NCBI GenBank assembly: GCA_964624795.1
Contig: CAZUZS010000016.1
Coordinates: 1 to 64,000 of the forward strand
Direction: 5' to 3'
DNA: 64,000 bases
Source: CAZUZS01 sp964624795
GTDB taxonomy: Bacteria; Calditrichota; Calditrichia; RBG-13-44-9
In this document: in pieces, positions 26,392-34,073 of the stretch
Layout: every line of letters begins with the position of its first letter
How positions within the stretch are numbered: the first letter of the stretch is position 1
Position numbers and translations under genes: made by a program
The notes under the pieces: generated by a model
Database searches by the model: none
What the model was told of the DNA's origin: nothing
The model's input: only the letters and a program-made list of their open reading frames with translations

Positions 26392-28914
26392 ATGATAAAT
26401 GTTTTAAGCATGAAGAGCGTTTTAAAAAACCTGTTCATTCTATTCCTGATTCCGCTTGCGGCTTTTGCCTACACCCCGCAGCCCGGAAGTCCGCTGGCAA
26501 ATCACAGCCACCCCAGGCTTCACTTAACCCAGGCAAGCCTGCCGGAAATCCGCAATATTCTGTCGAGCGAATATGCCGCAGACTACCAGGCGCACGTAAC
26601 GTGGGCGGCAAATCAGAGCACGAATAATGAAGATAATATCATCTCGGAAGCGGGGCACAATCCGCTAAGGGCATTAATGGTGCACCAGGCATTTATTGCA
26701 GCGGTTGGAACAGTTCCGGGTATCAACTATCCCATTTCTCTGGATGAATTTGCGAACCGGGCAATTTCGCGGCTGATCAGCCAGTTGAATTCCGGCGAAG
26801 AGCTTTCCTACGTGGCGGCATTGACTTACGATTGGACCTACAATTACATGACAAGCGCGCAAAGATCGCAAATCGCCAACCTGATGGTGAATCGCCGCGT
26901 TACGCACAAAGTATTTAATTTTTCTATTGCCAATCCCAACGCAAATCCGGAGCAAATGTTCAGCAGCAAATATTTTGAGGGGTGCTACCCGTGGTATATC
27001 GCGCTCGCCTTCTGGGGGGACGGTCTGATAGATGCTGCTGCGGACAACGCCGTTGATACATTTTTCAGCACAATGCTAAATTATGGTTACCTGGATGCGC
27101 ATAATTTCGCAGCTGGCGATGGCGGCGGCTGGACGGAGTGGATCGGATATTCAAGCTGGCACCCCCGTACCCACCTGCTGCTCATCGATGGGTGGCGGAC
27201 CGCCACAAACGAGGATTATGTAACACAGAATACGATGGGCGGGAACGCGATAAAGAATTACAGCAAATTCATGGCCTATGCTATGGACCCGCATAAATAT
27301 TTTAACCAATATTATACTTATGTCAGAATGGGCGGCGCGCAAACAACCGATGCTTCGCTGGAGCATTTGTCCATGCAACAGCAGATGCTGACCCTGCCTC
27401 GCATTTATGTCAAATCGGGCATGGCAGATGAGGCTGGATTGTTGCGGCAGTTGATCGATCAATATGATGTGGGATGGCCTCACTACCAGCAGGATATTCT
27501 ATGGATCTATCTGGGACTTGCACGGTCAGTTGCGCCAAAAACTGCGGTGGAGTTGGGACTCCAGCATTCCCTGTGGTCGAAAAACATGGGCATTTTTTTA
27601 GCCCGAACCGGCTTCGACAACGACGCCGAAGGAGTGTTTTCGATAACCGCCAGTCATTTCACCTATGATGGTCACGAAGGTCCGGATGACTTCAACGGAT
27701 TTGGGCTCGTCAAATTCGGAACCCTGGTAAACACCCGTTACGTGGCCCATCGCGGTTACGGCAATTTGAATGACTATCCCGGCGCGACGAAAGACAACAC
27801 TGTCATTTTCGATGGCGGCCACAGCGTGATGCATCCTTCAATTGATGAGCCGTCCGAATTGCAGAGCGTATTCAACGGGCAGGGTTCATACGATCAGGGC
27901 GGGATCGAGCAGGTGACGGCAAGGGACGGAAGTTTTTATCATGTGCGAATAAACCTGGACCGCCAGCTTGCCACCGGCTTCTCGCACACCCGGGAATATC
28001 TCTGGATGCCGGGGAGCAATCCCCAGACCGATTCCGATTTCCTGATAGTGTACGATCGCACCAGTGGGTCCAGCACACCACATTGGACCTATCATGTTCC
28101 GTGGCTGCCCGAAGCCGGTAATTACTCCTCCTCGGAAGATATATCTACCGGTAGCGGAACAACAGACCGGATAGGCACGGCATATTTAGGTTCGAACATT
28201 CTCATAAAAGAACTCAACAGCCTGGGCGGTGAGCAGGACAATGACGGCGGGACGGCCAGCTACACTGGCGGCGGTGTAGCGCATGGCGTGGCATTCGTCC
28301 GGACCATTTTACCGGCGAACAGCCGGGTTGAGGTCACCCGGGTTGCTCGTTTTGACAATGATGTGCTGAACAGGCAAGGCCCGCTGGCAATAAAATCCCA
28401 CCGCTGGCAAGTGGATGTTATTCCCCAACAAACAGCTAACGAGCATGAGTTTCTCAATGTTTTCCAAACAGCCGATGCAAATTCCCACAGTTCGATGACG
28501 GCCACCTCCCTGATCGAGGTTGGAAATGTGATGCAGGGAGTCTGGATTCAAAAAGAGTCTGCGAACCAGCCGAACTACGTTGCTCTTTTCACGAAACAGA
28601 ACCAGGTCACCAATAGTGCCGTTACCTATACCGTTAGCGGTACCGGGACAGTGAAGCATGTTATCGTCGGCCTGAATTCCTACACGAATTACGATATTGT
28701 AGATGAAAACAGCGGTAGTTCCACAACATTTTCCAGAACAACCGAACCGGGAATCCAGGTTTGGGATTACAAGGGTGTGGCAACCAACTACACCGCGGGC
28801 GTTCTCTACTTCGAAACCAGCATTTCCGGCAGCCACACTTACCGGATAACCATTTCGGGAACACAAAACACAACTCCGCCCCAGACGCCGACCAACTTGC
28901 GCGTCACTCCTTAA
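26392..28914 (+). CDS. Secreted heparinase II/III-like protein, copy 2
   Basis: Exported 840-aa paralogue of the preceding lyase-like protein, with the same order of segments: signal peptide (LIPLAAFA), HSHPRLHL, AALTYDW, GGWTEWIGYSSWHPRTH, SHFTYDGHEGPDDFNGFGLV, RGYGNLNDYPGATKDNTV, and a closing beta domain (GVLYFETSISGSHTYRI). Start ATG 26392 follows a strong GGAGGAG by 6 nt; the upstream in-frame ATG at 26365 overlaps that site and is rejected. It differs from copy 1 by a short C-terminal tail, TPPQTPTNLRVTP, which looks like the first residues of a fibronectin type III domain that then stops. A terminator follows 49 bp after the stop. The carbohydrate target is unknown. Confidence 0.75.
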   Translation: MINVLSMKSVLKNLFILFLIPLAAFAYTPQPGSPLANHSHPRLHLTQASLPEIRNILSSEYAADYQAHVTWAANQSTNNEDNIISEAGHNPLRALMVHQAFIAAVGTVPGINYPISLDEFANRAISRLISQLNSGEELSYVAALTYDWTYNYMTSAQRSQIANLMVNRRVTHKVFNFSIANPNANPEQMFSSKYFEGCYPWYIALAFWGDGLIDAAADNAVDTFFSTMLNYGYLDAHNFAAGDGGGWTEWIGYSSWHPRTHLLLIDGWRTATNEDYVTQNTMGGNAIKNYSKFMAYAMDPHKYFNQYYTYVRMGGAQTTDASLEHLSMQQQMLTLPRIYVKSGMADEAGLLRQLIDQYDVGWPHYQQDILWIYLGLARSVAPKTAVELGLQHSLWSKNMGIFLARTGFDNDAEGVFSITASHFTYDGHEGPDDFNGFGLVKFGTLVNTRYVAHRGYGNLNDYPGATKDNTVIFDGGHSVMHPSIDEPSELQSVFNGQGSYDQGGIEQVTARDGSFYHVRINLDRQLATGFSHTREYLWMPGSNPQTDSDFLIVYDRTSGSSTPHWTYHVPWLPEAGNYSSSEDISTGSGTTDRIGTAYLGSNILIKELNSLGGEQDNDGGTASYTGGGVAHGVAFVRTILPANSRVEVTRVARFDNDVLNRQGPLAIKSHRWQVDVIPQQTANEHEFLNVFQTADANSHSSMTATSLIEVGNVMQGVWIQKESANQPNYVALFTKQNQVTNSAVTYTVSGTGTVKHVIVGLNSYTNYDIVDENSGSSTTFSRTTEPGIQVWDYKGVATNYTAGVLYFETSISGSHTYRITISGTQNTTPPQTPTNLRVTP

Positions 28915-28962
28915 ATGATTTAGACTGCAAGGCGCTTTTTTCAAACAACTCTATCTTGCATT

Positions 28963-28990
28963 GCCCCGGATATATTTCCGGGGCTTCTTA
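28963..28990 (+). terminator. Intrinsic terminator after lyase-like copy 2
   Basis: GCCCCGGA (28963-28970) pairs perfectly with TCCGGGGC (28977-28984) around a 6-nt loop, followed by TTCTTAT. It lies 49 bp past the stop codon and ends the lyase-like pair. Confidence 0.8.
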
Positions 28991-29109
28991 TAATGGTGTC
29001 CAAATGCCATCTAAACAAAGGAGCAATTTCTCTCATTCATGCCCAATAGAAAAACTTTTTATGATTCTTCCCGTAATTTTATTAATTTTCAATTTTGAGG
29101 AAGCAATCG

Positions 29110-29697
29110 ATGATACACACCGACAACCCAAAACCAGATTTTAGATTTGCTCCTCTTGGCAAAACGAACTGGAAGGATTTCGAGCAACTGTTTGGCGAGA
29201 GAGGCGCATGCGGCGGATGCTGGTGCATGTGGTGGCGCCTGACCCGGCCGGAATTCGAGCAGCAGAAAGGCGGTGGAAACAAAACTGCCATAAAAAACCT
29301 GGTTGAAGCCGGCAAGACACTGGGTATCCTGGCGTACGATAAAAACAATGCCGTCGGCTGGTGCGCAATTGCTCCGCGGGAAGAATACCCGAGGCTTGAC
29401 AGATCGAGAATCCTGCAAAAAGTGGACGATAAAGCAGTGTGGTCGGTAACCTGTTTCTTCATCGATAAGAAACACCGGAAACAGGGACTAACCATCAAAC
29501 TCTTAAATGCGGCCGGGGAGCATGTAAAAGAACACGGTGGCAGGATCATTGAGGGGTATCCGGTTGAGCCGAAAAAAGAGAGCGTGCCGGATGTGTTTGT
29601 ATACACCGGCCTGGCATCCGCATTCAGGAGCGCCGGCTTTAAAGAGGTCCTCAGGCGTTCCGAAACCAGGCCAATCATGCGATATGAGATAGAATAA
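29110..29697 (+). CDS. GNAT family acetyltransferase
   Basis: GNAT-fold N-acetyltransferase of about 195 aa. The N-terminal region has an unusual Cys/Trp-rich cluster, GACGGCWCMWWRL (about 32-44), shared by one GNAT subfamily of unknown substrate. The central sheet has VGWCAIAPREEYPRL, and the acetyl-CoA region is VTCFFIDKKHRKQGLTIKLL. The C-terminus has the VYTGLASAFRSAGFKEV stretch that is common to the group. ATG 29110 is preferred over the in-frame TTG at 29095, because GAGG sits about 9 nt before it. It is flanked by gaps of 195 bp upstream and 91 bp downstream. Confidence 0.85.
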   Translation: MIHTDNPKPDFRFAPLGKTNWKDFEQLFGERGACGGCWCMWWRLTRPEFEQQKGGGNKTAIKNLVEAGKTLGILAYDKNNAVGWCAIAPREEYPRLDRSRILQKVDDKAVWSVTCFFIDKKHRKQGLTIKLLNAAGEHVKEHGGRIIEGYPVEPKKESVPDVFVYTGLASAFRSAGFKEVLRRSETRPIMRYEIE

Positions 29698-29788
29698 TTG
29701 GCCGGTCTTTCATTCCCCGGTATCCAGAAAAAATAGTGGGGACACAGATCAGAACTGTTCATAATTTTGAAGAAACGGGGGTACTAAA

Positions 29789-30766
29789 ATGCAATATTTC
29801 AACGAAAGCACCATCCGCTCCCAACTGACCGAAAGACGCCACAAGCTGAATGAAGCGCTGGCCAGGAATAAAGAGATGCCCGATCTCCACCGGCTTCTAA
29901 ATGAAGTAGATCTGGCGTTGGAAAGAATGGATAACGGAACCTACGGCCTTTGCGAAACATGCCATGATGAAATTGAGCCGGAGCGTTTGGCAGTGGATCC
30001 GCTCCTGCGCTTCTGCCTCGACCACCTGAATTTTGATCAGCAACGTGCGCTCGAACAGGATTTGGTGCTGGCGTCGCAAATACAGGGCGCGCTGCTGCCC
30101 AAAAGAGACATGTCCACCGGGATATGGGATGTTTCATATCACTATAAACCGGCCGGCCCGGTAAGCGGCGATTATTGCGACCTGGTGAGCAACAATAATG
30201 GTGAGCTATTTTTTATCTTGGGAGATGTTTCCGGGAAAGGGGTTTCGGCCTCTATGTTGATGACGCATCTTCATGCCATATTCCACAGCCTGGTAACGTT
30301 CGATCTCTCTGCAAGCCAGTTGATGGAGAAAGTGAACTCTCTTTTTTGTGAAAGCACGCTTTCCACCCATTATGCGACTCTGGTATGCGGAAAAACCGGT
30401 CCCACCGGGGAGGTAGAAATCTGCAACGCCGGACACCCGCCCATTTTCCAGATCAGGGATGGAGAAGTTCTTGGCATTGAAGCGACCGGCCTTCCAATCG
30501 GGTTGTTTTGCAATGGACAGTACACCGCAAAACACATAAATTTGGCACCCGGTGAAAAACTCTTCCTTTATACTGACGGACTGTCCGAATCGTGGAACGA
30601 AAAAGAAGAATACGGAATAGACCGCATCGCAAGGCTGGCAGGTACGCTGTACGACAAAAGTCCGGCTTTGCTGATAAGCTCGTATATGAAAGACCTCAGC
30701 ACATTTATGTCCGGCCTGCCGGGAAAAGATGATTTATCCATGCTGGTTATTCAGCGGTCAAGATAG
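29789..30766 (+). CDS. DksA/TraR zinc finger fused to SpoIIE/RsbU-type phosphatase
   Basis: 325-aa two-domain protein. Residues 1-80 look like DksA/TraR: a helical hairpin and then DNGTYGLCETCHDEIEPERL...RFCLDH, with Cys 55, 58 and 76 and a His at 79 where the fourth Cys would be. Residues 85-325 are a PP2C-type SpoIIE/RsbU phosphatase: LASQIQGALLP, PVSGDYCDL, ILGDVSGKGVSASMLM, NAGHPP, LYTDGLSE and GKDDLSMLVI carry the metal-binding Asp residues. RsbU-type enzymes dephosphorylate anti-sigma antagonists. The finger may link the phosphatase to RNA polymerase, but that is inference. No sigma-factor partner genes lie next to it. Confidence 0.88.
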   Translation: MQYFNESTIRSQLTERRHKLNEALARNKEMPDLHRLLNEVDLALERMDNGTYGLCETCHDEIEPERLAVDPLLRFCLDHLNFDQQRALEQDLVLASQIQGALLPKRDMSTGIWDVSYHYKPAGPVSGDYCDLVSNNNGELFFILGDVSGKGVSASMLMTHLHAIFHSLVTFDLSASQLMEKVNSLFCESTLSTHYATLVCGKTGPTGEVEICNAGHPPIFQIRDGEVLGIEATGLPIGLFCNGQYTAKHINLAPGEKLFLYTDGLSESWNEKEEYGIDRIARLAGTLYDKSPALLISSYMKDLSTFMSGLPGKDDLSMLVIQRSR

Positions 30767-31010
30767 AACCCAAATATTGGATTTTGCCGCCATAATCGGA
30801 TGTTTCCGGATTGGTGGCTGCGACGCGTTCAAAATGCGCCACGGTGCAACCGGAACCTTTTTCTTGAAACTGTTTGTAATTCAAAGAACAACTGCGATTG
30901 GCTTTTCATTGTACCGACTCTTATGTAAGATTCTTTTTCATTAAAATAGAATTTGTTTCCCGATCAAAATAAGGAGTGAGAATTAATCATCTAAACAGGA
31001 GGGCAATTCA

Positions 31011-32495
31011 ATGAAAAGCATCAAGTTATTTGCGATTCTGTTTCTTCTAATCATCTTCATATCCTTTCCGGTTCAAAATGCGGGCGGGCAGGATTACGTA
31101 TTAATTGGCTGGAACGACCTGGGAATGCACTGCTCCAATAAGAATTTCTCTAAAATTGCGGTGCTGCCTCCCTACAACAACATCTATGCGCAATTAATAA
31201 TGAAAATGCCGGGGCAGCTTCCGCAAGTTGTTACTACCGGATACGAGATATCGTATTCAATTCCATATAATACGTATTCTGTTGGAAAAACCGATTTCTG
31301 GACCTATGCCCAGCAGCTTTTTGGTCTGGCCAATCCCTTGCCGGACAATATTGGCTTAACCGGGAAAGGGCTGACCGGAACTCTGGATATTAATGGCAAT
31401 TACTTCCGGGCAGAGGGCATTCCGTTGACTCCCTACCCCGATACCAGCCTGACCCACGAAGAGCCGTTCCAGCTCATTCATCTGGAAGCGCGTGAGACCG
31501 GCGGAAGCACAATTCTGGCAACCACCGATGCCGTTATACCAGTAAGCAATGAAATGGGCTGTGTCCAGTCGGGCTGCCACTCATCCGAGCAGGATATCTT
31601 GAACCAACATGAAAATGTTGCCGGATTTAATATCAACGGCCCAAATCTTTGCGCGAGCTGCCATGCAGACAATGCGCTTGGAACAACCGGAACGAGCGAA
31701 GCCGGAATATTTTCTTATCGGATGCACCGCCAACATGCGGAATTGAATCTGCCCAACACAATCGAAACATGCTACATGTGTCATCCAGGCCCGACAACAC
31801 AGTGCCTTAGGGGTGTTATGCGAACCGGGATTTCAAATCCCCTAATTTGCCAGGATTGCCACGGAAGCCTGAGCCAGGTTGCGCAATCGATCTCTGCCGG
31901 ACGTGAACCCTGGCTGGAGGAGCCCCGTTGTGGCGATGCCGCCTGCCACGGGAGCAATTTTGCCGAAGAGCCCGGCCTTCTCTTCCGGCAATCGCAGGGC
32001 CACGGCGCATTATTTTGCTCTGCCTGCCACGGAAGTCCGCACGCCATCTTCCCCACCCGAGAAGCGAACGACAATCTTCAGAACATAAGATTGCAAGGTT
32101 ATGCCGGAATCCTGCGGGATTGTATGGTGTGCCACACTTCGGTGCCTTCCTCGCCGGGGCCTCATGGTGTAATGTTTACAAATATCACTGCAAGCAACAA
32201 TGCTCTGCCGGGCGATTTCCGCCTGGCCCAAAACTACCCCAATCCTTTTAATCCGGTGACAAATATTTCCTTTGAAATATCGCAAACCGCTTTCGTAACC
32301 ATGACGATTTACGACGTTTTGGGAAAAAGGGTGGAAACCATCGTGAACCAGAAAATGAAACCGGGCAGATACGAAGTCAAATGGAATGCCGGGGAATCCA
32401 CGAGCGGTTTGTATTTTTACAGATTGATGGTGGTTCCGGAGAATCCATCAATTGCTGTCTTTGAAATGATGAAGAAAATGGTTCTTATGAAGTAA
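31011..32495 (+). CDS. Seven-haem cytochrome c with T9SS sorting domain
   Basis: Exported 494-aa multihaem protein. After a signal peptide (about 1-26) comes a domain of about 150 residues without haem sites, then seven covalent haem motifs: CVQSGCH (184-190), CASCH (214-218), CYMCH (254-258), CQDCH (280-284), CGDAACH (307-313), CSACH (336-340) and CMVCH (371-375). Two of these have four residues between the cysteines instead of two. The C-terminus (about 402-494) is a type IX secretion sorting domain: FRLAQNYPNPFNP, then DVLGKRVETIVNQ and GLYFYRLMV. It is expected at or beyond the outer membrane. The start has AGGAGG 7-8 nt upstream. A bidirectional terminator follows. Confidence 0.92.
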   Translation: MKSIKLFAILFLLIIFISFPVQNAGGQDYVLIGWNDLGMHCSNKNFSKIAVLPPYNNIYAQLIMKMPGQLPQVVTTGYEISYSIPYNTYSVGKTDFWTYAQQLFGLANPLPDNIGLTGKGLTGTLDINGNYFRAEGIPLTPYPDTSLTHEEPFQLIHLEARETGGSTILATTDAVIPVSNEMGCVQSGCHSSEQDILNQHENVAGFNINGPNLCASCHADNALGTTGTSEAGIFSYRMHRQHAELNLPNTIETCYMCHPGPTTQCLRGVMRTGISNPLICQDCHGSLSQVAQSISAGREPWLEEPRCGDAACHGSNFAEEPGLLFRQSQGHGALFCSACHGSPHAIFPTREANDNLQNIRLQGYAGILRDCMVCHTSVPSSPGPHGVMFTNITASNNALPGDFRLAQNYPNPFNPVTNISFEISQTAFVTMTIYDVLGKRVETIVNQKMKPGRYEVKWNAGESTSGLYFYRLMVVPENPSIAVFEMMKKMVLMK

Positions 32496-32557
32496 GGTTA
32501 TTGCTTTCAAAAAGGTAAATATCCGAGCGGCTTGATAGAAACTCCACGCTCATCATA

Positions 32558-32600
32558 AAAGACCGGTCCGGGATAAATATGAATTCCCGAACCGGTCTTT
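32558..32600. terminator. Bidirectional terminator between convergent genes
   Basis: A long hairpin: AAAGACCGGT (32558-32567) pairs with ACCGGTCTTT (32591-32600), then continues through one mismatch to CGGGA / TCCCG. A-rich and T-rich flanks on each side suit termination from both directions, serving the cytochrome gene (plus) and the isomerase gene (minus). Confidence 0.8.
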
Positions 32601-32689
32601 GAAATTGTTACAATTATTGATCCTGATTTCGATCAGCTAAGCAGCGTCCAAGCGCCGAGTACATCGAATTTACCAGATTGCAGTAGAAA

Positions 32690-33706
32690 TCAGTATTTTG
32701 CCAGGTCTTCGCCTGCTTCGCTTCTTAACTTGTCCAGCAGTGCGATGTAAGCTTCGTGCTGTTTTGTTTGTTCCAACCTCTGCTTAATTTCGTCCCGAAC
32801 TTCGTCAAGTGGACGTGTTTCCTTTTTTCTGTTAATCACCTTTAAAATATGGTAACCATAGCGGGTTTCAATGATTCCGCTGAATTGGCCTACCGGGACG
32901 CTGAAAGCAGCATCTTCAAACGGCTTTACCATCTGGCCGCGGGGAAAATTCTCATACAAACCGGCATTTTGCTTAACGCCCGGGTCTTCCGAATACTTTT
33001 TCACCAGTTGTTCAAAATTCTCGCCTTTTTTCGCACGCGCCAGGAGATCTTCCATTTTTTTGTAAATTTCCTGTTTCGCCGAATCACTTTTTCCCTGTGT
33101 GCTGAGCAGGAGATGTCTTACCGTTGCGGTTTTGTCTTCGTTATAAGCTTCTTTGATCTCATCTTCCGTCACTTCGGTATCTTGTGCCAGAGCATTTTTT
33201 AGATATTGCTGGATGGTGAGTCCGGTTCGTATTTGTTCTTTGACAAAATCCAGCTTCACACCATTTTTGGTCAATAACTCCGCAAATTTTTCTTCGCCAC
33301 CGGCTCGCTTATACTGTTCGTTTAAGGCGCTGTCCAATTCTGCTTGTGGCAGGACTATGTTGGTTTTTTCGGCAGCAGTCAGCAATATTTTTTTATCCGC
33401 CAGATCTTCAGCAATCTTATTTATGATCTCCTTTATCCGTGTGCTGTCCATATTCTTCAACTGATTGGCCTGGTTTCCGTAACTCGCCTGAATCTGTTCG
33501 AAGACCTCACCGGTTGTGATGTTAAAATCGGTCGCGGACACGATAATGTTGTTTTTGTCCGGATCATAAAACGGTGTTTTGGTTGAAATATCCTTTGCCA
33601 ACTGGTATGCTGCTGTCCCTTCTTCCAGTTTTACATTTGACTGTTTCTTTCCGCAGCCAAATACGAGTATATTCAGCAACACGGCAAAGACGAAAATTTT
33701 CTTCAT
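32690..33706 (-). CDS. Parvulin-type peptidyl-prolyl isomerase lipoprotein
   Basis: PrsA/SurA-like foldase, 338 aa. A lipoprotein signal with lipobox LVFGC puts the lipidated Cys at 18. An N-terminal helical chaperone region (about 20-190; SurA_N-like IKEIINKIAEDLADKKIL) is followed by a parvulin domain (about 195-290) with RHLLLSTQGKSDSAKQEIY, FEQLVKKYSEDPGVKQNAG, PVGQFSGIIETRYGYHILKV. It probably helps fold periplasmic or outer-membrane proteins. The C-terminal tail is charged. It is divergent from a second prolyl isomerase gene of another family. Confidence 0.9.
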   Translation of the reverse strand: MKKIFVFAVLLNILVFGCGKKQSNVKLEEGTAAYQLAKDISTKTPFYDPDKNNIIVSATDFNITTGEVFEQIQASYGNQANQLKNMDSTRIKEIINKIAEDLADKKILLTAAEKTNIVLPQAELDSALNEQYKRAGGEEKFAELLTKNGVKLDFVKEQIRTGLTIQQYLKNALAQDTEVTEDEIKEAYNEDKTATVRHLLLSTQGKSDSAKQEIYKKMEDLLARAKKGENFEQLVKKYSEDPGVKQNAGLYENFPRGQMVKPFEDAAFSVPVGQFSGIIETRYGYHILKVINRKKETRPLDEVRDEIKQRLEQTKQHEAYIALLDKLRSEAGEDLAKY

Positions 33707-34073
33707 GCTTATCCCCTTAAATAGTTGTTGTTTTCATTCCGGTTAATCCTAAAGCTTAACAAAGTAGCAAAATAATTTAATTATTCATAATGTTAAAATA
33801 AAACCCCGACTCCCCAAAGAGCAGGTAAAATCGATATCCAATGGCACTTCAAAAAAATAGCACAGTATTTCGAATTACTGTGCCAATTATAATAAACTCC
33901 TCTTAAAACTATCTCAACCCGGTTTCATATATTTATGATAATTACGATAGTTCCGCAAAAAAATAAATGCTTTTGGGAAGCTCGGGATTATCGGAATTTT
34001 CTGGTAGTTGCTTGCTTCAAAGCTTTATTTTTTGGATATTTCAGGTCGATTTTTTTACAAACGGAGGTTTCAA
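33707..34073. other. Divergent promoter region with hairpin
   Basis: 367 bp between two divergent isomerase genes, AT-rich, with no credible ORF. A perfect 8-bp stem GCACAGTA / TACTGTGC (33860-33867 and 33876-33883) encloses an 8-nt loop with a TTCGAA palindrome. On the minus strand it is followed by TATTTTTTT, so it has terminator form although no minus-strand gene ends here. It could end a small RNA or act as an attenuator upstream of the minus-strand isomerase gene. The promoters themselves cannot be located with confidence. Confidence 0.5.
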
